DNA from: Methanococcus maripaludis C5
GTDB taxonomy: Archaea; AGJL01; Methanococci; Methanococcales; Methanococcaceae
Assembly: GCF_000016125.1 (NCBI RefSeq)
Contig: NC_009135.1
Coordinates: 930,001 to 994,000 of the forward strand
Length of the DNA: 64,000 nucleotides
Direction: 5' to 3'
A model generated the notes under the pieces. The model was not told the DNA's origin and ran no database searches. It saw nothing but the letters and a program-made list of their open reading frames with translations. Below are positions 52,738 to 62,198 of this stretch, in pieces. Position 1 is the stretch's first letter; the number at the start of each line of letters is the position of its first letter. Made by a program: the position numbers and the translations under genes.

Positions 52738-54270
52738 TTATTTTACTATTTTTCCAGTTATGGATCTTCTCCCATAGCCAGTTACTCTTATATCAACAAA
52801 TTTTCCAATTTCAACGTTTTTTTCTGCAATTCCAATTAATATTGGGTAGCTTCCAAACTGCCTTCCAAAATAAAGATCATTTTTCTCTTTAACTTCAACT
52901 AACACGTTTTTTAATATCGTTTCTGTTGGAAGCATTCTTTTTAACATTGGATTATCTATTTCAGTTCTTATTTTTTCTTTGAACTTCAAAAATAGATTTT
53001 TTCGTTTTTTTGCTTTTTCAACATCCTTAACTGTTAAATCGGTTCCAAAAAATGGAACTACTTGTCTTATATTTATCCTTCGAAGCATATTTCCTGAATC
53101 ATATATCTCATTTAAATAATCGTAATTTATCTCAAAGGTGTCATTTGATTCTCCTTTTAATCCGGAAAGTAAATTTATCCCTGGAAGAAGATATGGCATT
53201 CCATTTTCCCCCCTTTTTCCACCAATTTCATTTAAAATACCAACTGCTTTTAAAACATCTTCAGGTTCAGTTAAAAGGCAGTTTTTTGAAATAACTTTTT
53301 CATCGAAACTTTCAACCCCAAAAGCTGCAACGTTTCCAGGAGTACAGTATCTTACAAGTATTTTTGCAATTTCTCGCCCCTCTTTTTCATGTCTTGCAAT
53401 AACTGAAGGGTTTGCGTTGTCGATATGCAAAACATCCGGATTTGAAACTGAAGTTATTCCTTTAAAGAGTTTTTCTATCTCCAAAACATTTGGAACTGGA
53501 ACGTCTGTTGTTTCCACATCTTTTGCAAGGTATGAAAACATGCAGGGCTGTCTTCCAATTCTAAAGTATTTAATCCCATATTCATAGAGATTTCTTACTT
53601 CTTCGATTATATCTCTCGAATTTCTAAATTTTGGAGAACCATAACGTCTTGGTTCCGTACAAAAACTGCATCCACCACTAAAAGCCCTTGCACATCCACG
53701 GTACGTCTCAATTTCTGCAATGATATTTGGATAGTTTGGATGAAGTTTTACAATTTTTGCACCAATTCTCGCAAATTCATCAAGTTCATTGTAAGTTCTA
53801 AGCCTTGTTCCATCCACTTTTTCAGCGTTAAAATTGTTTTTTAAAAGATTGTGCAAAACAGCATCTAAATCACCTTCAGAAATCACGTCAAAGAAATATT
53901 TCAAATTCGATTCATCTTTTATTTTTCCGCCTTCAAGGGATGAACCAAATTTGGTTGCAACGGGGCCACCAAGAATCTTTAAACCTTTAAAATTATACAA
54001 AATCGATACAAATTCCCTCAATGTTGCAGGATTTGCATTTAAGTACTTTCCAGGGGTGTGAAATCCACATATTGCAATTACGGCATCATATCTATTGAAA
54101 TCGTATCCTTTTTTAAGTTCTTCTCTTAATTTATCAATTGTAATGTAATCTACATCGTGTTTAAACTTGTAAAGAACTCCTGCAGCATATCTAGGATACA
54201 TTCCAATGTAAGGGTGAACTCCAAGTCCTGCCGGCTCATCAGTATATCCATCAAGAATTAAAAATTTCAT
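52738..54270 (-). CDS. Radical SAM protein with TRAM-like domain
   Basis: 510 aa. N-terminal B12-binding-like domain, radical SAM core with an unusual cluster motif C193-X7-C201-X2-C204 (family usual is CX3CX2C), and a C-terminal TRAM-like beta barrel (RVTGYGRRSITGKIVK). Related to arCOG radical SAM proteins without known substrate; TRAM suggests an RNA substrate. GGGGTTATCATG start. Confidence 0.82.
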   Translation of the reverse strand: MKFLILDGYTDEPAGLGVHPYIGMYPRYAAGVLYKFKHDVDYITIDKLREELKKGYDFNRYDAVIAICGFHTPGKYLNANPATLREFVSILYNFKGLKILGGPVATKFGSSLEGGKIKDESNLKYFFDVISEGDLDAVLHNLLKNNFNAEKVDGTRLRTYNELDEFARIGAKIVKLHPNYPNIIAEIETYRGCARAFSGGCSFCTEPRRYGSPKFRNSRDIIEEVRNLYEYGIKYFRIGRQPCMFSYLAKDVETTDVPVPNVLEIEKLFKGITSVSNPDVLHIDNANPSVIARHEKEGREIAKILVRYCTPGNVAAFGVESFDEKVISKNCLLTEPEDVLKAVGILNEIGGKRGENGMPYLLPGINLLSGLKGESNDTFEINYDYLNEIYDSGNMLRRINIRQVVPFFGTDLTVKDVEKAKKRKNLFLKFKEKIRTEIDNPMLKRMLPTETILKNVLVEVKEKNDLYFGRQFGSYPILIGIAEKNVEIGKFVDIRVTGYGRRSITGKIVK

Positions 54271-54361
54271 GATAACCCCTAAAAAAATTGAGATTTGGTT
54301 TATAATGCATATGTTTAAATTAGATATATAAAAGATGTTTAAAAAATTCTTTTTTGAGTCT

Positions 54362-54441
54362 TTCAGTCGGTGATGAAAATAACCAGCTCTGAATTAAACT
54401 CAGGTTTAATAATGAAGAACCGTATGAGCTCTGAGACTGAA
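54362..54441 (+). ncRNA. Box C/D guide sRNA (candidate)
   Basis: Terminal stem TTCAGTC 54362-54368 with GACTGAA 54435-54441 (7 bp). Box C GTGATGA 54370-54376, D' CTGA 54389-54392, C' ATGAAGA 54412-54418 (one mismatch), D CTGA 54431-54434. Guides are 12 nt each (54377-54388 and 54419-54430). The D'-C' spacer is a perfect hairpin ATTAAAC-TCAG-GTTTAAT. TATA-like TATATAAA at 54325-54332. The D guide predicts agctCatacggt as target, matching a CAU anticodon loop (C34). Confidence 0.85.
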
Positions 54442-54516
54442 TAACTTTTATTTTTTAATTTTTTAAAAACAGTTATTTTTTATTAACCTTAAAAATTAAA
54501 AATTTAAATATACTGG
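54442..54516. other. T-rich stretch after the C/D sRNA
   Basis: Runs of T (for example 54451-54467) suit termination of the sRNA. The promoter of the next small gene must also lie here; a TATA-like AATTTAAATA is at 54501-54510. Confidence 0.35.
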
Positions 54517-54726
54517 GTGGGAGCTGTTGAAAATGAAACCAAAATATTATATTTGCTGATGATTGGATTTACAATCATGGGGGTTGGATTATCATTTAAA
54601 TATTATATAAGCCTCGATCCAGCTGTCAGGTATGCTATGCACTTATTTTACGTTTTTGCACTTATTACTGCAACTTATTTACTTGCAAAGTCATCAATCC
54701 CTGCAGAACAGTGCGAAGAAGCTTAA
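54517..54726 (+). CDS. Small two-helix membrane protein
   Basis: 69 aa with two hydrophobic segments (ILYLLMIGFTIMGVGLSF and LFYVFALITATYLLA) and a short acidic tail. Start uncertain: GTG at 54517 is used because no in-frame ATG precedes the first helix, but it has no proper ribosome site. Not recognised; convergent with dphB. Confidence 0.55.
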   Translation: MGAVENETKILYLLMIGFTIMGVGLSFKYYISLDPAVRYAMHLFYVFALITATYLLAKSSIPAEQCEEA

Positions 54727-54732
54727 AATTTT

Positions 54733-55500
54733 TTAAATATTTTCAAATAAGTATTTTAAAGCATCTTCTTCCATGAAATGCAATTTTCCTGGAATTATAA
54801 CACAGTGAAGTGGAGTTCCAAAATCATAATTTATTAAATCTTTTATTTTTCCATAATATAATCCAGGTTTAGTACTTCCAGCTCTTGCAACGACTGCTGC
54901 ATGTGTTTCTCCAGAAATTACATTTTCATTTCTTTTTTCTTCGATTTCTAAAAGTGCAGATAATCCTTCGTTTGCAGTCATAAATCTTTCTTTATCCGCC
55001 TGAATGTCTAAAAGGCAGAGTGTGTGGTATCCCAACTTCAAATTGTCTTTTATTACGTCGTAAGGAGTTTCTGGGAAATAATTTGGTTCTGGAAATACTA
55101 TTGACGTTGTTTTTCCAAATTTGTAGAGTTGAAGTCCCGTAATCCCAATTGCAGAATAAATTGATGGAGCATTTATAATTACAACTTCGATTCCTTTTTT
55201 TCGAGCTTCAACTGCGATATCGACGTGTGTTGTTGCAACCATTGGGTCTCCGGCAGTTAAAAACATTATATCTTTATCTTTTGCTTCTTCGATTAATTTA
55301 TTCGTTTCATACTCTACTTTTTCCCTATCCAAAACAGTTATTGGTTTTTGAAGAGTTTCCTCGACTTTTTCCATTGTTGTTCCAGTAAGAATTGCAGTAT
55401 AAAATTCAGCGTAAATTTTGTCAACTTTTTTTGCGAAGTCGAGAGTTTTTAAGGTAACATCTCTTTCGTCGTAAAGTCCAAGACCTGCCATAACAAGCAT
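54733..55500 (-). CDS. dphB: Diphthine synthase
   Basis: 255 aa, SAM methyltransferase of the cobalamin-like fold: MLVMAGLGLYDERDVTL and ITAGDPMVATTHVD. Makes diphthine on translation elongation factor 2. ATG 55500 after GGTGAAACAC; the region upstream to 55569 is untranslated leader. Confidence 0.94.
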   Translation of the reverse strand: MLVMAGLGLYDERDVTLKTLDFAKKVDKIYAEFYTAILTGTTMEKVEETLQKPITVLDREKVEYETNKLIEEAKDKDIMFLTAGDPMVATTHVDIAVEARKKGIEVVIINAPSIYSAIGITGLQLYKFGKTTSIVFPEPNYFPETPYDVIKDNLKLGYHTLCLLDIQADKERFMTANEGLSALLEIEEKRNENVISGETHAAVVARAGSTKPGLYYGKIKDLINYDFGTPLHCVIIPGKLHFMEEDALKYLFENI

Positions 55501-55580
55501 GTGTTTCACCCATTTTGATAAATACAAATATAACTCATAAAACTTAATTATAAAATACTTAAGTGCCAACGGTGTAAATA

Positions 55581-56750
55581 ATGGATAGCTATTTTTTATT
55601 TTTTATTATTCTGACATCAATTTTCATTGTGCCCCAAATACTCAAAAGATTCAACGTTCCAACAATTACTGCAACAATGCTTGCGGGAATAATTATAGGG
55701 CCATTTGGATTAAATTTAATTCAAACCAGTTCTACTCTTGATACTTTTGCGTCATTTGGAGTAATATTTTTAATGTTTTTAGCAGGAATGGAAGTAGATA
55801 ACGAAACACTTAAGGATGAATTTAAAAATTCTTTAGTTTTAAGTTTATTCTCAATGTTAATCCCTGCAATTGGAGGATATTTTATCGGACAGTATTTTGG
55901 ACTTGATTTTATCGGTTCATTATTGTACGCAGTTATATTTTCCTCACACTCCGTTGGAATAGTCTATGCACTTATGGATGAACTTGGACTTATTAAATCT
56001 CGATTTGGAACAACTGTAATCAGCGCATCTGTTGTAATCGACCTTATAAGTTTAATAGTTATTTCAATACTCATCAAAATGGGTGGAAGCGGAATAAATT
56101 CAGATATTATTCCATTTATAGTACTTATTGTAGCATACATCATCGCACTTCTTATAATAATTCCGTTAATTTCAAAATTGATACTAAATGAGCTTCAAAA
56201 GTTTCACGTTCAAAAAATTCACTTTATTCTCCTAATAATATTAATTTCAATTATCGTTGGAGAACATATTGGGATTCACCCGATAATTGGTGCATTTATT
56301 ATCGGAATTGCTGTTTCAGAAGAACTGACAAAAGAAGAACATGACAAAATATTAAATGAAAACCTAAATGCAATTGGCTATGGAATATTTATTCCATTGT
56401 TTTTCTTAAATTTAGGAATGACTACAGATATCAGCGTAATTTTTAACTTTGACAATTTAAGCCTGATATTTGTATCAGTTGTAAGTTTAATAAGCCTTAA
56501 AATTATTTCTGGATACTTTTCACTTAGAATTTTAGATTATAATAAATTAAAAAGCTTTTGTGGAGGTCTTTTAACTGTTCCATCCCTTACTGCATCATTA
56601 GTTGGTGCAACACTTGGAAGGGACTTGGGAATACTTCCCGAAAAATTCTTTGTTGCGGTCGTAGTTATTGCACTTTTAACGTCAACAGTTGCCCCAATTT
56701 ACGTTAAAAATCTGGTTTCTAAAAATTACGACAAACTAAAATTAAATTAG
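55581..56750 (+). CDS. Cation/proton antiporter, CPA2 family
   Basis: 389 aa with ~12 hydrophobic helices and the pattern of KefB/NapA-type antiporters (GIIIGPFGL, GMEVDNETLKDEF, then SHSVGIVYALMDE). No cytoplasmic TrkA-N domain. Probably Na+/H+ exchange for ion homeostasis. Start after CGGTGTAAATAATG; divergent from dphB. Confidence 0.88.
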   Translation: MDSYFLFFIILTSIFIVPQILKRFNVPTITATMLAGIIIGPFGLNLIQTSSTLDTFASFGVIFLMFLAGMEVDNETLKDEFKNSLVLSLFSMLIPAIGGYFIGQYFGLDFIGSLLYAVIFSSHSVGIVYALMDELGLIKSRFGTTVISASVVIDLISLIVISILIKMGGSGINSDIIPFIVLIVAYIIALLIIIPLISKLILNELQKFHVQKIHFILLIILISIIVGEHIGIHPIIGAFIIGIAVSEELTKEEHDKILNENLNAIGYGIFIPLFFLNLGMTTDISVIFNFDNLSLIFVSVVSLISLKIISGYFSLRILDYNKLKSFCGGLLTVPSLTASLVGATLGRDLGILPEKFFVAVVVIALLTSTVAPIYVKNLVSKNYDKLKLN

Positions 56751-56776
56751 AATAAAAATCAAAATTAAGGAAAAAT

Positions 56777-57475
56777 ATGGAAGATAAAGAAATTTTACAA
56801 AAAATTTACGACTATTTATTTGAGTTATACGGCCCACAAGGCTGGTGGCCGCTTTTAGAATTCGATGGATGCAATCCTACAAAAACTGGCTCAGTAAATG
56901 GATATCACCCAAATAATTACGAATATCCAAAAACAAAAAACCAGTGCTTTGAAATCTGTATCGGTGCAATTTTAACTCAAAATACCTCATGGCCATCTGT
57001 TGAAAAATCTTTGAAAAATTTAAGAAATTTAATAGAAATTAAGCCAGAAAATATAATTAATTTAGATATTGAACTTTTAAAAGAAGCGATTAAACCAAGC
57101 GGATACTACAATCAAAAATCGGAACGTTTGAAAGGTTTTTCAAAATATTTTATTGAATTAAAAAATACGCCAACAAGCGAAGAACTGCTAAAATTAAAAG
57201 GAGTTGGCCCAGAAACTGCTGATTCGATGCTTCTGTATGCATTTAAAGTTCCAAGTTTTGTAATTGATGCGTACACCAAAAGAATACTTTTTAATTTAAA
57301 TTTAATTAAAAATAACGAAAAATACGATAAAATTAAAGAATTATTTGAAGAAAATATTCCAAAAAACCTTGAAATGTACCAAGAATATCATGCGCTTTTG
57401 GTTGAACATGCTAAAAACTACTACCGAAAAAAAGAAAATTATTATAAATGTCCACTTCTAAAAATAATAAAATAA
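56777..57475 (+). CDS. HhH-GPD DNA glycosylase, MagIII-like
   Basis: 232 aa. Helix-hairpin-helix LKGVGPETADSMLL followed by catalytic Asp in VIDAYTKR. Glu stands where endonuclease III has the catalytic Lys, and only one Cys lies at the C-terminus, so no 4Fe-4S cluster. This combination fits monofunctional 3-methyladenine glycosylases of the MagIII type. Follows the antiporter after 26 bases; AAGGAAAAATATG start. Confidence 0.87.
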   Translation: MEDKEILQKIYDYLFELYGPQGWWPLLEFDGCNPTKTGSVNGYHPNNYEYPKTKNQCFEICIGAILTQNTSWPSVEKSLKNLRNLIEIKPENIINLDIELLKEAIKPSGYYNQKSERLKGFSKYFIELKNTPTSEELLKLKGVGPETADSMLLYAFKVPSFVIDAYTKRILFNLNLIKNNEKYDKIKELFEENIPKNLEMYQEYHALLVEHAKNYYRKKENYYKCPLLKIIK

Positions 57476-57480
57476 TTTAT

Positions 57481-57918
57481 TTATTCAGAAGATTTTACTA
57501 AAAGCACAGGACAGTGTGACTTTTTCAAAACTCTCTCTGCAACACTTCCAAGTAAAAGTTTATCGAGTCCCGTTTTTCCAGTTGTACCCATAACAATCAA
57601 ATCTGCTTTTTTAGCTTCGGCATATTCGACAATTTCTTTTGAAGGAGTTCCTTCCAAAATTTCAGTCTTTATTTCTACATCTTTTTCTTTTGCGATATCC
57701 ATCAATTTTCTAAGTGCAGTGTGACCTTCTTTTTCTAAAACTTCCTTCATGCTTTCCCAAAGTCCTTCAGTTGGAAGTCCTACGAATGGAACTATGTCAA
57801 TTACATAAACTCCATAAACTCGCCCATTGGTTGCCTTTGCCAATTCTATTGCCTGCTCTGCAGCTTCAATTGATATTTTTGATCCGTCTGTGGGCATAAT
57901 AATTTTTTTATAAACCAT
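57481..57918 (-). CDS. Universal stress protein, UspA family
   Basis: 145 aa. MVYKKIIMPTDGSKISIEAAEQ and MGTTGKTGLDKLLLGSVAERVLKKSHCPVLLV, the ATP-binding UspA signature. Function general stress-related, unspecified. GGGGTGAATTCATG start. Convergent with the glycosylase, 5 bases between. Confidence 0.9.
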   Translation of the reverse strand: MVYKKIIMPTDGSKISIEAAEQAIELAKATNGRVYGVYVIDIVPFVGLPTEGLWESMKEVLEKEGHTALRKLMDIAKEKDVEIKTEILEGTPSKEIVEYAEAKKADLIVMGTTGKTGLDKLLLGSVAERVLKKSHCPVLLVKSSE

Positions 57919-58115
57919 GAATTCACCCCGTTCTAATTAATTTAATATTAATTTTTAAAATATATATTACTATTTATTTAAATCGACTAAAACAGCCGAA
58001 ATAAGATATTTTGAGTAATTTAATATCAATTTAGCATTCAACCAATAAACTAATATAGAAACAATATTTAAATAAGTTAAATAAACCATTTATATATCCT
58101 GTAGATATTATTTAG

Positions 58116-58184
58116 AACGGATGATGATGAAAAGAGGGTTATCTGATTTTTTGGTGATGATATCTTCCATAAGCTGAATCTGTT
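58116..58184 (+). ncRNA. Box C/D guide sRNA (candidate)
   Basis: Terminal stem AACGGAT 58116-58122 with ATCTGTT 58178-58184 (7 bp with one G-U). Box C ATGATGA 58124-58130, D' CTGA 58143-58146, C' GTGATGA 58154-58160, D CTGA 58174-58177. Guides are 12 and 13 nt; spacer 7 nt. A TATA box (TTTATATA 58089-58096) lies ~25 nt before the stem, and a T-run follows at 58185-58190. Predicted targets ataaCcctcttt (D') and cttaUggaagata (D), with the methylated base capitalised; location unknown. It sits in the 402-base gap before valS. Confidence 0.87.
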
Positions 58185-58190
58185 ATTTTT

Positions 58191-58320
58191 TATTATTACT
58201 TGCATTACAAATATAAATTTAAAAAACACAAGTTCATGATGATTATCAATATTATGTTAAAATTTTCAAAAAATTCTTATCGATTTTAAACGTTGATTTA
58301 CCGCAAATTTGAGGGAAATA
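58191..58320. promoter_or_regulatory. valS upstream region
   Basis: AT-rich, with TATA-like sequence around 58208-58222 and the ribosome site GAGGGA at 58310-58315. No riboswitch or T-box-like structure was recognised. The rest of the 57919-58320 gap holds the UspA promoter and the C/D sRNA. Confidence 0.4.
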
Positions 58321-60981
58321 ATGGAAATAAAAGAAGAATATTCAATAGAACTTGAGAAAAAAGTTCAGGAAAAATGGGAAAACGAAAAAACATTCAAATT
58401 CTTAGAAGATGAAAAAAGGCCCCCATATATTATCGATACCCCACCACCATATCCAACAGGCAGAATGCACCTTGGACACGGGCTTAACTGGACTTATATG
58501 GACATCATTGCGAGATTTAAAAGAATGAATGGATACGATGTGCTTTTCCCCCAGGGCTGGGACTGCCACGGGCTTCCAACAGAAGTTAAGGTTGAAGAAT
58601 TAAACAATATCACTAAGTCAGATATTGACAGACATGAATTTAGAAGACTCTGTGTAGAATTAACTGATGAAAACGTAGAAAAAATGAGAGGCCAGGTTAG
58701 ATCCCTTGGAATCTCGATTGACTGGGATAGAGAATACATTACAATGAATCCAGACTACGTTAGAAAATCACAGACTGCATTTTTGAAAATGTACGAAAAA
58801 GGGTTAATTTACAGGGGCAAACACCCCGTAAACTGGTGCCCGAGATGTGAAACTGCTATCGCATTTGCAGAAGTAGAATATCAAGAAAGAACTTCAAAAT
58901 TAAACTACATAAAATTCCCATACGCAGAAAATGCTGAAAAATACCTTGAAATTGCAACATCACGACCTGAATTAATGGCTGCTTGTGTTGGAATCGTTGT
59001 GCACCCTGAAGATGAAAGATACAGCGATGTTATTGGAAAAACCGTTAGAGTTCCATTATTTAATCAGGACGTTACAGTTTACCCTGATTCCGATGTAGAA
59101 CAAGACTTTGGTACTGGAGTTGTAATGGTTTGTACTTTTGGTGACAAAACTGACGTTACATGGGTAAACAGGCACAAATTAGAAGTTAAAAAAGCAATTA
59201 ATGAAAAAGGACAGCTTACAGAAATCTGCGGAAGATATGCCGGTCAAAAATCAGACGATGCAAGAAAAGAGATTATTTCTGATTTAATTTCTGAAGACTA
59301 CATGATAAAACAGGACCCTCTTGAACAGAACGTTGGTTCATGCTGGAGATGTAAAACCCCTATCGAGATCATTGTTGGAGATCAATGGTTTGTAAACGTT
59401 ACAAAGCTATTAAAAGAAGTAGAAAACGCTGCAAACGAAATTTCATGGGTTCCAGAACATATGAAAGCAAGGCTTTTAAAATGGGTCGAAGATATGGGCT
59501 GGGACTGGTGTATTTCGAGACAGAGATTGTTTGCGACCCCAATTCCTGTTTGGTACTGTAAAGAATGTGGAGAAATCATTGTAGCAAAACCTGAAGATTT
59601 GCCAATAGATCCAACAAAAGACAGTCCATACACCTGTAAATGTGGAAACTCAAAGCTTGTTGCAGAAACTGATGTTTTAGATACATGGATGGATTCATCA
59701 ATTACCCCACTCGTTATAGCAGGATGGCTTGAAGACGAAGAGTTCTTCAAAAAACACTACCCTGTTCAATTAAGACCTCAAGGCCACGATATCATCAGAA
59801 CGTGGGCTTTTTACACGATTGTTAGATCACTTGCAATTACTGGAAAAAAACCATGGGATGAAATCGTAATTAACGGAATGGTTTTCGGTGAAGATGGATT
59901 TAAGATGAGTAAAAGCAGGGGAAACGTTGTAGAACCTGGAGAAATTACTAAAACTTACGGTGCAGACGCATTAAGATTATGGGCTTCAAACAGCACCATT
60001 GGAAAAGATGTTCCATTTGCCTGGAAAGAAGTTGAATATGGCGGAAGATTTTTACGAAAAATATGGAATGCATGTAAATTTGCAAAAATGAACGTTTCAG
60101 ATGAAGTAATTTCCGAATTAAAATCATTGAAATCTATTGAAATTGATAACCCTGTTGATTTATGGATTTTAAGTAAATTAAATGATTTAATTTCAAAAGT
60201 TTCAAAAGACCTTGGAAATTACAAAATAAACACAGTTGTGGAAATTCAGAAATTCTTATGGCACGAATTCTGCGATAACTACATCGAAATGGTAAAACAC
60301 AGACTCTACAACAAAGAAGAATCTGAAAGCGCTCAAAAAGAAAAATTAATGGCACAATACACACTTTACAAAGTAATTACAGAATCTGTAAAATTACTTA
60401 CACCATTTACACCACACTTTGCAGAAATCGTTGGGGAAATCTACGAAATCGACGATTTGCATACCGCATGGCCAGTTGCAGATGAAAGCATGATATGTTT
60501 AGAAAACGAATTTATCGGAAAAGTTGCAAAGAATACGGTTGCATCAATCAGGAGATACAAATCAAACAAAGGAATGCCACTTAACGCAGAATTAAACAAA
60601 GTTGAAATGTACGTAAGCGATGAAAAAGATTTCAATGCTCTTTCAAAAGTTTCAGAAGATATCAAAAAATCTTTGAAAATTAAAGAACTTGAACTAAATC
60701 TTGGAAAACCACTCCTTGAGCAAAAAATTTCAGAAGTGACCCCAAACAAGTCCAAAATCGGTCCAGAATTTAAAAAAGATGCTGGAAAAGTAACTGCGCT
60801 TATTAAAGAAGCAGATGCAGAAACGATCGAAAAAATGCTTTCAGAAGGAATCGAAACTGAATTTGGTGCTTTGAACAAAGAACACATCAAAGAAGTAAGA
60901 AGAGCAATATATAACAAAGGAGAAATTGTTGAAACTGCAGATATCGACAGTTTAATCGATACTATTGCAATAATTCAATAA
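58321..60981 (+). CDS. valS: Valyl-tRNA synthetase
   Basis: 886 aa. Class I signatures [16 protein letters not shown] (HIGH-type) and KMSKSRGN; editing domain in between; zinc-type Cys clusters [14 protein letters not shown] and CKECGEI...CKCG. Charges tRNA-Val. ATG 58321 follows GAGGGAAATA. Confidence 0.96.
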   Translation: MEIKEEYSIELEKKVQEKWENEKTFKFLEDEKRPPYIIDTPPPYPTGRMHLGHGLNWTYMDIIARFKRMNGYDVLFPQGWDCHGLPTEVKVEELNNITKSDIDRHEFRRLCVELTDENVEKMRGQVRSLGISIDWDREYITMNPDYVRKSQTAFLKMYEKGLIYRGKHPVNWCPRCETAIAFAEVEYQERTSKLNYIKFPYAENAEKYLEIATSRPELMAACVGIVVHPEDERYSDVIGKTVRVPLFNQDVTVYPDSDVEQDFGTGVVMVCTFGDKTDVTWVNRHKLEVKKAINEKGQLTEICGRYAGQKSDDARKEIISDLISEDYMIKQDPLEQNVGSCWRCKTPIEIIVGDQWFVNVTKLLKEVENAANEISWVPEHMKARLLKWVEDMGWDWCISRQRLFATPIPVWYCKECGEIIVAKPEDLPIDPTKDSPYTCKCGNSKLVAETDVLDTWMDSSITPLVIAGWLEDEEFFKKHYPVQLRPQGHDIIRTWAFYTIVRSLAITGKKPWDEIVINGMVFGEDGFKMSKSRGNVVEPGEITKTYGADALRLWASNSTIGKDVPFAWKEVEYGGRFLRKIWNACKFAKMNVSDEVISELKSLKSIEIDNPVDLWILSKLNDLISKVSKDLGNYKINTVVEIQKFLWHEFCDNYIEMVKHRLYNKEESESAQKEKLMAQYTLYKVITESVKLLTPFTPHFAEIVGEIYEIDDLHTAWPVADESMICLENEFIGKVAKNTVASIRRYKSNKGMPLNAELNKVEMYVSDEKDFNALSKVSEDIKKSLKIKELELNLGKPLLEQKISEVTPNKSKIGPEFKKDAGKVTALIKEADAETIEKMLSEGIETEFGALNKEHIKEVRRAIYNKGEIVETADIDSLIDTIAIIQ

Positions 60982-61040
60982 TTTCAAATATTCTTTTTTA
61001 AAATATTTTTTAGATATTTATTTTTCCAATTTTTAAAAAT

Positions 61041-61349
61041 TTAAATCAAAGTATGGACAATATATGCGCCAATTATTCCCCCAAATACTACGATTATCAC
61101 GTTTAATCGGTAGTACGCCAGTATTAAAGAAACAATTCCCCCAAATACTGCTGAATAAATATTTCCTGTTGAATAAATTATTCCGGGGAATATTAACGAT
61201 GCTAGAGCCGCATAAGGAATGTAGCTAAAAAATGCCCTCCAAAAATGCGGTAGTTTTGAATCCTTAAACAGCACGATTGGGAGCATTCTTGGAATATATG
61301 TTACAATTGCCATGAATATCACTAATAATACCATTTCTTCCCTACTCAT
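61041..61349 (-). CDS. azlD: Branched-chain amino acid transport protein AzlD
   Basis: 102 aa, four hydrophobic helices (VLLVIFMAIVTYIPRMLPIVLF; ALASLIFPGIIY). Small subunit of the AzlCD exporter. Start 61349 after GGTGATGGCG, overlapping the azlC stop. Confidence 0.86.
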   Translation of the reverse strand: MSREEMVLLVIFMAIVTYIPRMLPIVLFKDSKLPHFWRAFFSYIPYAALASLIFPGIIYSTGNIYSAVFGGIVSLILAYYRLNVIIVVFGGIIGAYIVHTLI

Positions 61350-62058
61350 CGCCATCACCATGTATAAACTTAGCTCCGATAAATGACGCCAGAATCGTCG
61401 TAATTATTATTATCCAGCCCGTAGATATAAAGTTAAACAAAGGAAGCCATGTCAGGGCAGAACTAATGAATATTGCAACCAGTACAATGTTTAAAACTTT
61501 GTTTGAACGTCTAATTGCAGGGATTAAAAGTCCAATAAACATTACGTAAAGCGAAATCCCCATACTGCTCTGTATCTCTTTTGGGATGCTTTCTGCTAAA
61601 AAAATTCCAAGAAAAGTTCCCAAGTTCCATGCAAAAAATGCGGTAAAATTTAATCCAAATAAAAATTCAGGACTTAATTTGGGCTCTTCTTTTAATGAAG
61701 CCACTGCAAAAGTTTCATCAGTTACTCCAAAAGAAATTAAACTCAAAAACTTTTTAGATTTTGTGTAGTCGATTCTCTGCGAAAGGGAAGAAGACATTAA
61801 AAAATGCCTTAAATTCAATATAAAAGTGGTTAAAACTATTTCAAAAGACGAAGTCCCAATAGCAATCAAATTAACCCCTACAAACTGGCTTGCACCTGCA
61901 AATATAATTAAAGACATTAAAATTGAAATTTCGTAAGGGATACCCATAGATTTTGCCAAAATCCCAAAAGCTACTCCAATTGGCAGATAACCTATGGATA
62001 TAGGGATTGCATCTTTTATTCCTTCAAAATACAGTTTATTAAATGGCAACTGTTTCAT
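61342..62058 (-). CDS. azlC: Branched-chain amino acid transport protein AzlC
   Basis: 238 aa, many helices; MGIPYEISILMSLIIFAGASQFVGVNLIA and FGVTDETFAVAS are AzlC features. Exports branched-chain amino acids in other organisms. Overlaps azlD by 8 bases, so co-translated. Confidence 0.88.
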   Translation of the reverse strand: MKQLPFNKLYFEGIKDAIPISIGYLPIGVAFGILAKSMGIPYEISILMSLIIFAGASQFVGVNLIAIGTSSFEIVLTTFILNLRHFLMSSSLSQRIDYTKSKKFLSLISFGVTDETFAVASLKEEPKLSPEFLFGLNFTAFFAWNLGTFLGIFLAESIPKEIQSSMGISLYVMFIGLLIPAIRRSNKVLNIVLVAIFISSALTWLPLFNFISTGWIIIITTILASFIGAKFIHGDGDE

Positions 62059-62198
62059 GATTTCTCCAAATTTATATTTAGTTTTTTAAATTATTTAAAA
62101 TTCGGTTTAAAAATTAAGATTCTCCGATTAATATGTAAATTTCACATATAACACTTTTTGTAAAGTATATAATACATAATATAAAAAAAATAGAAAAA

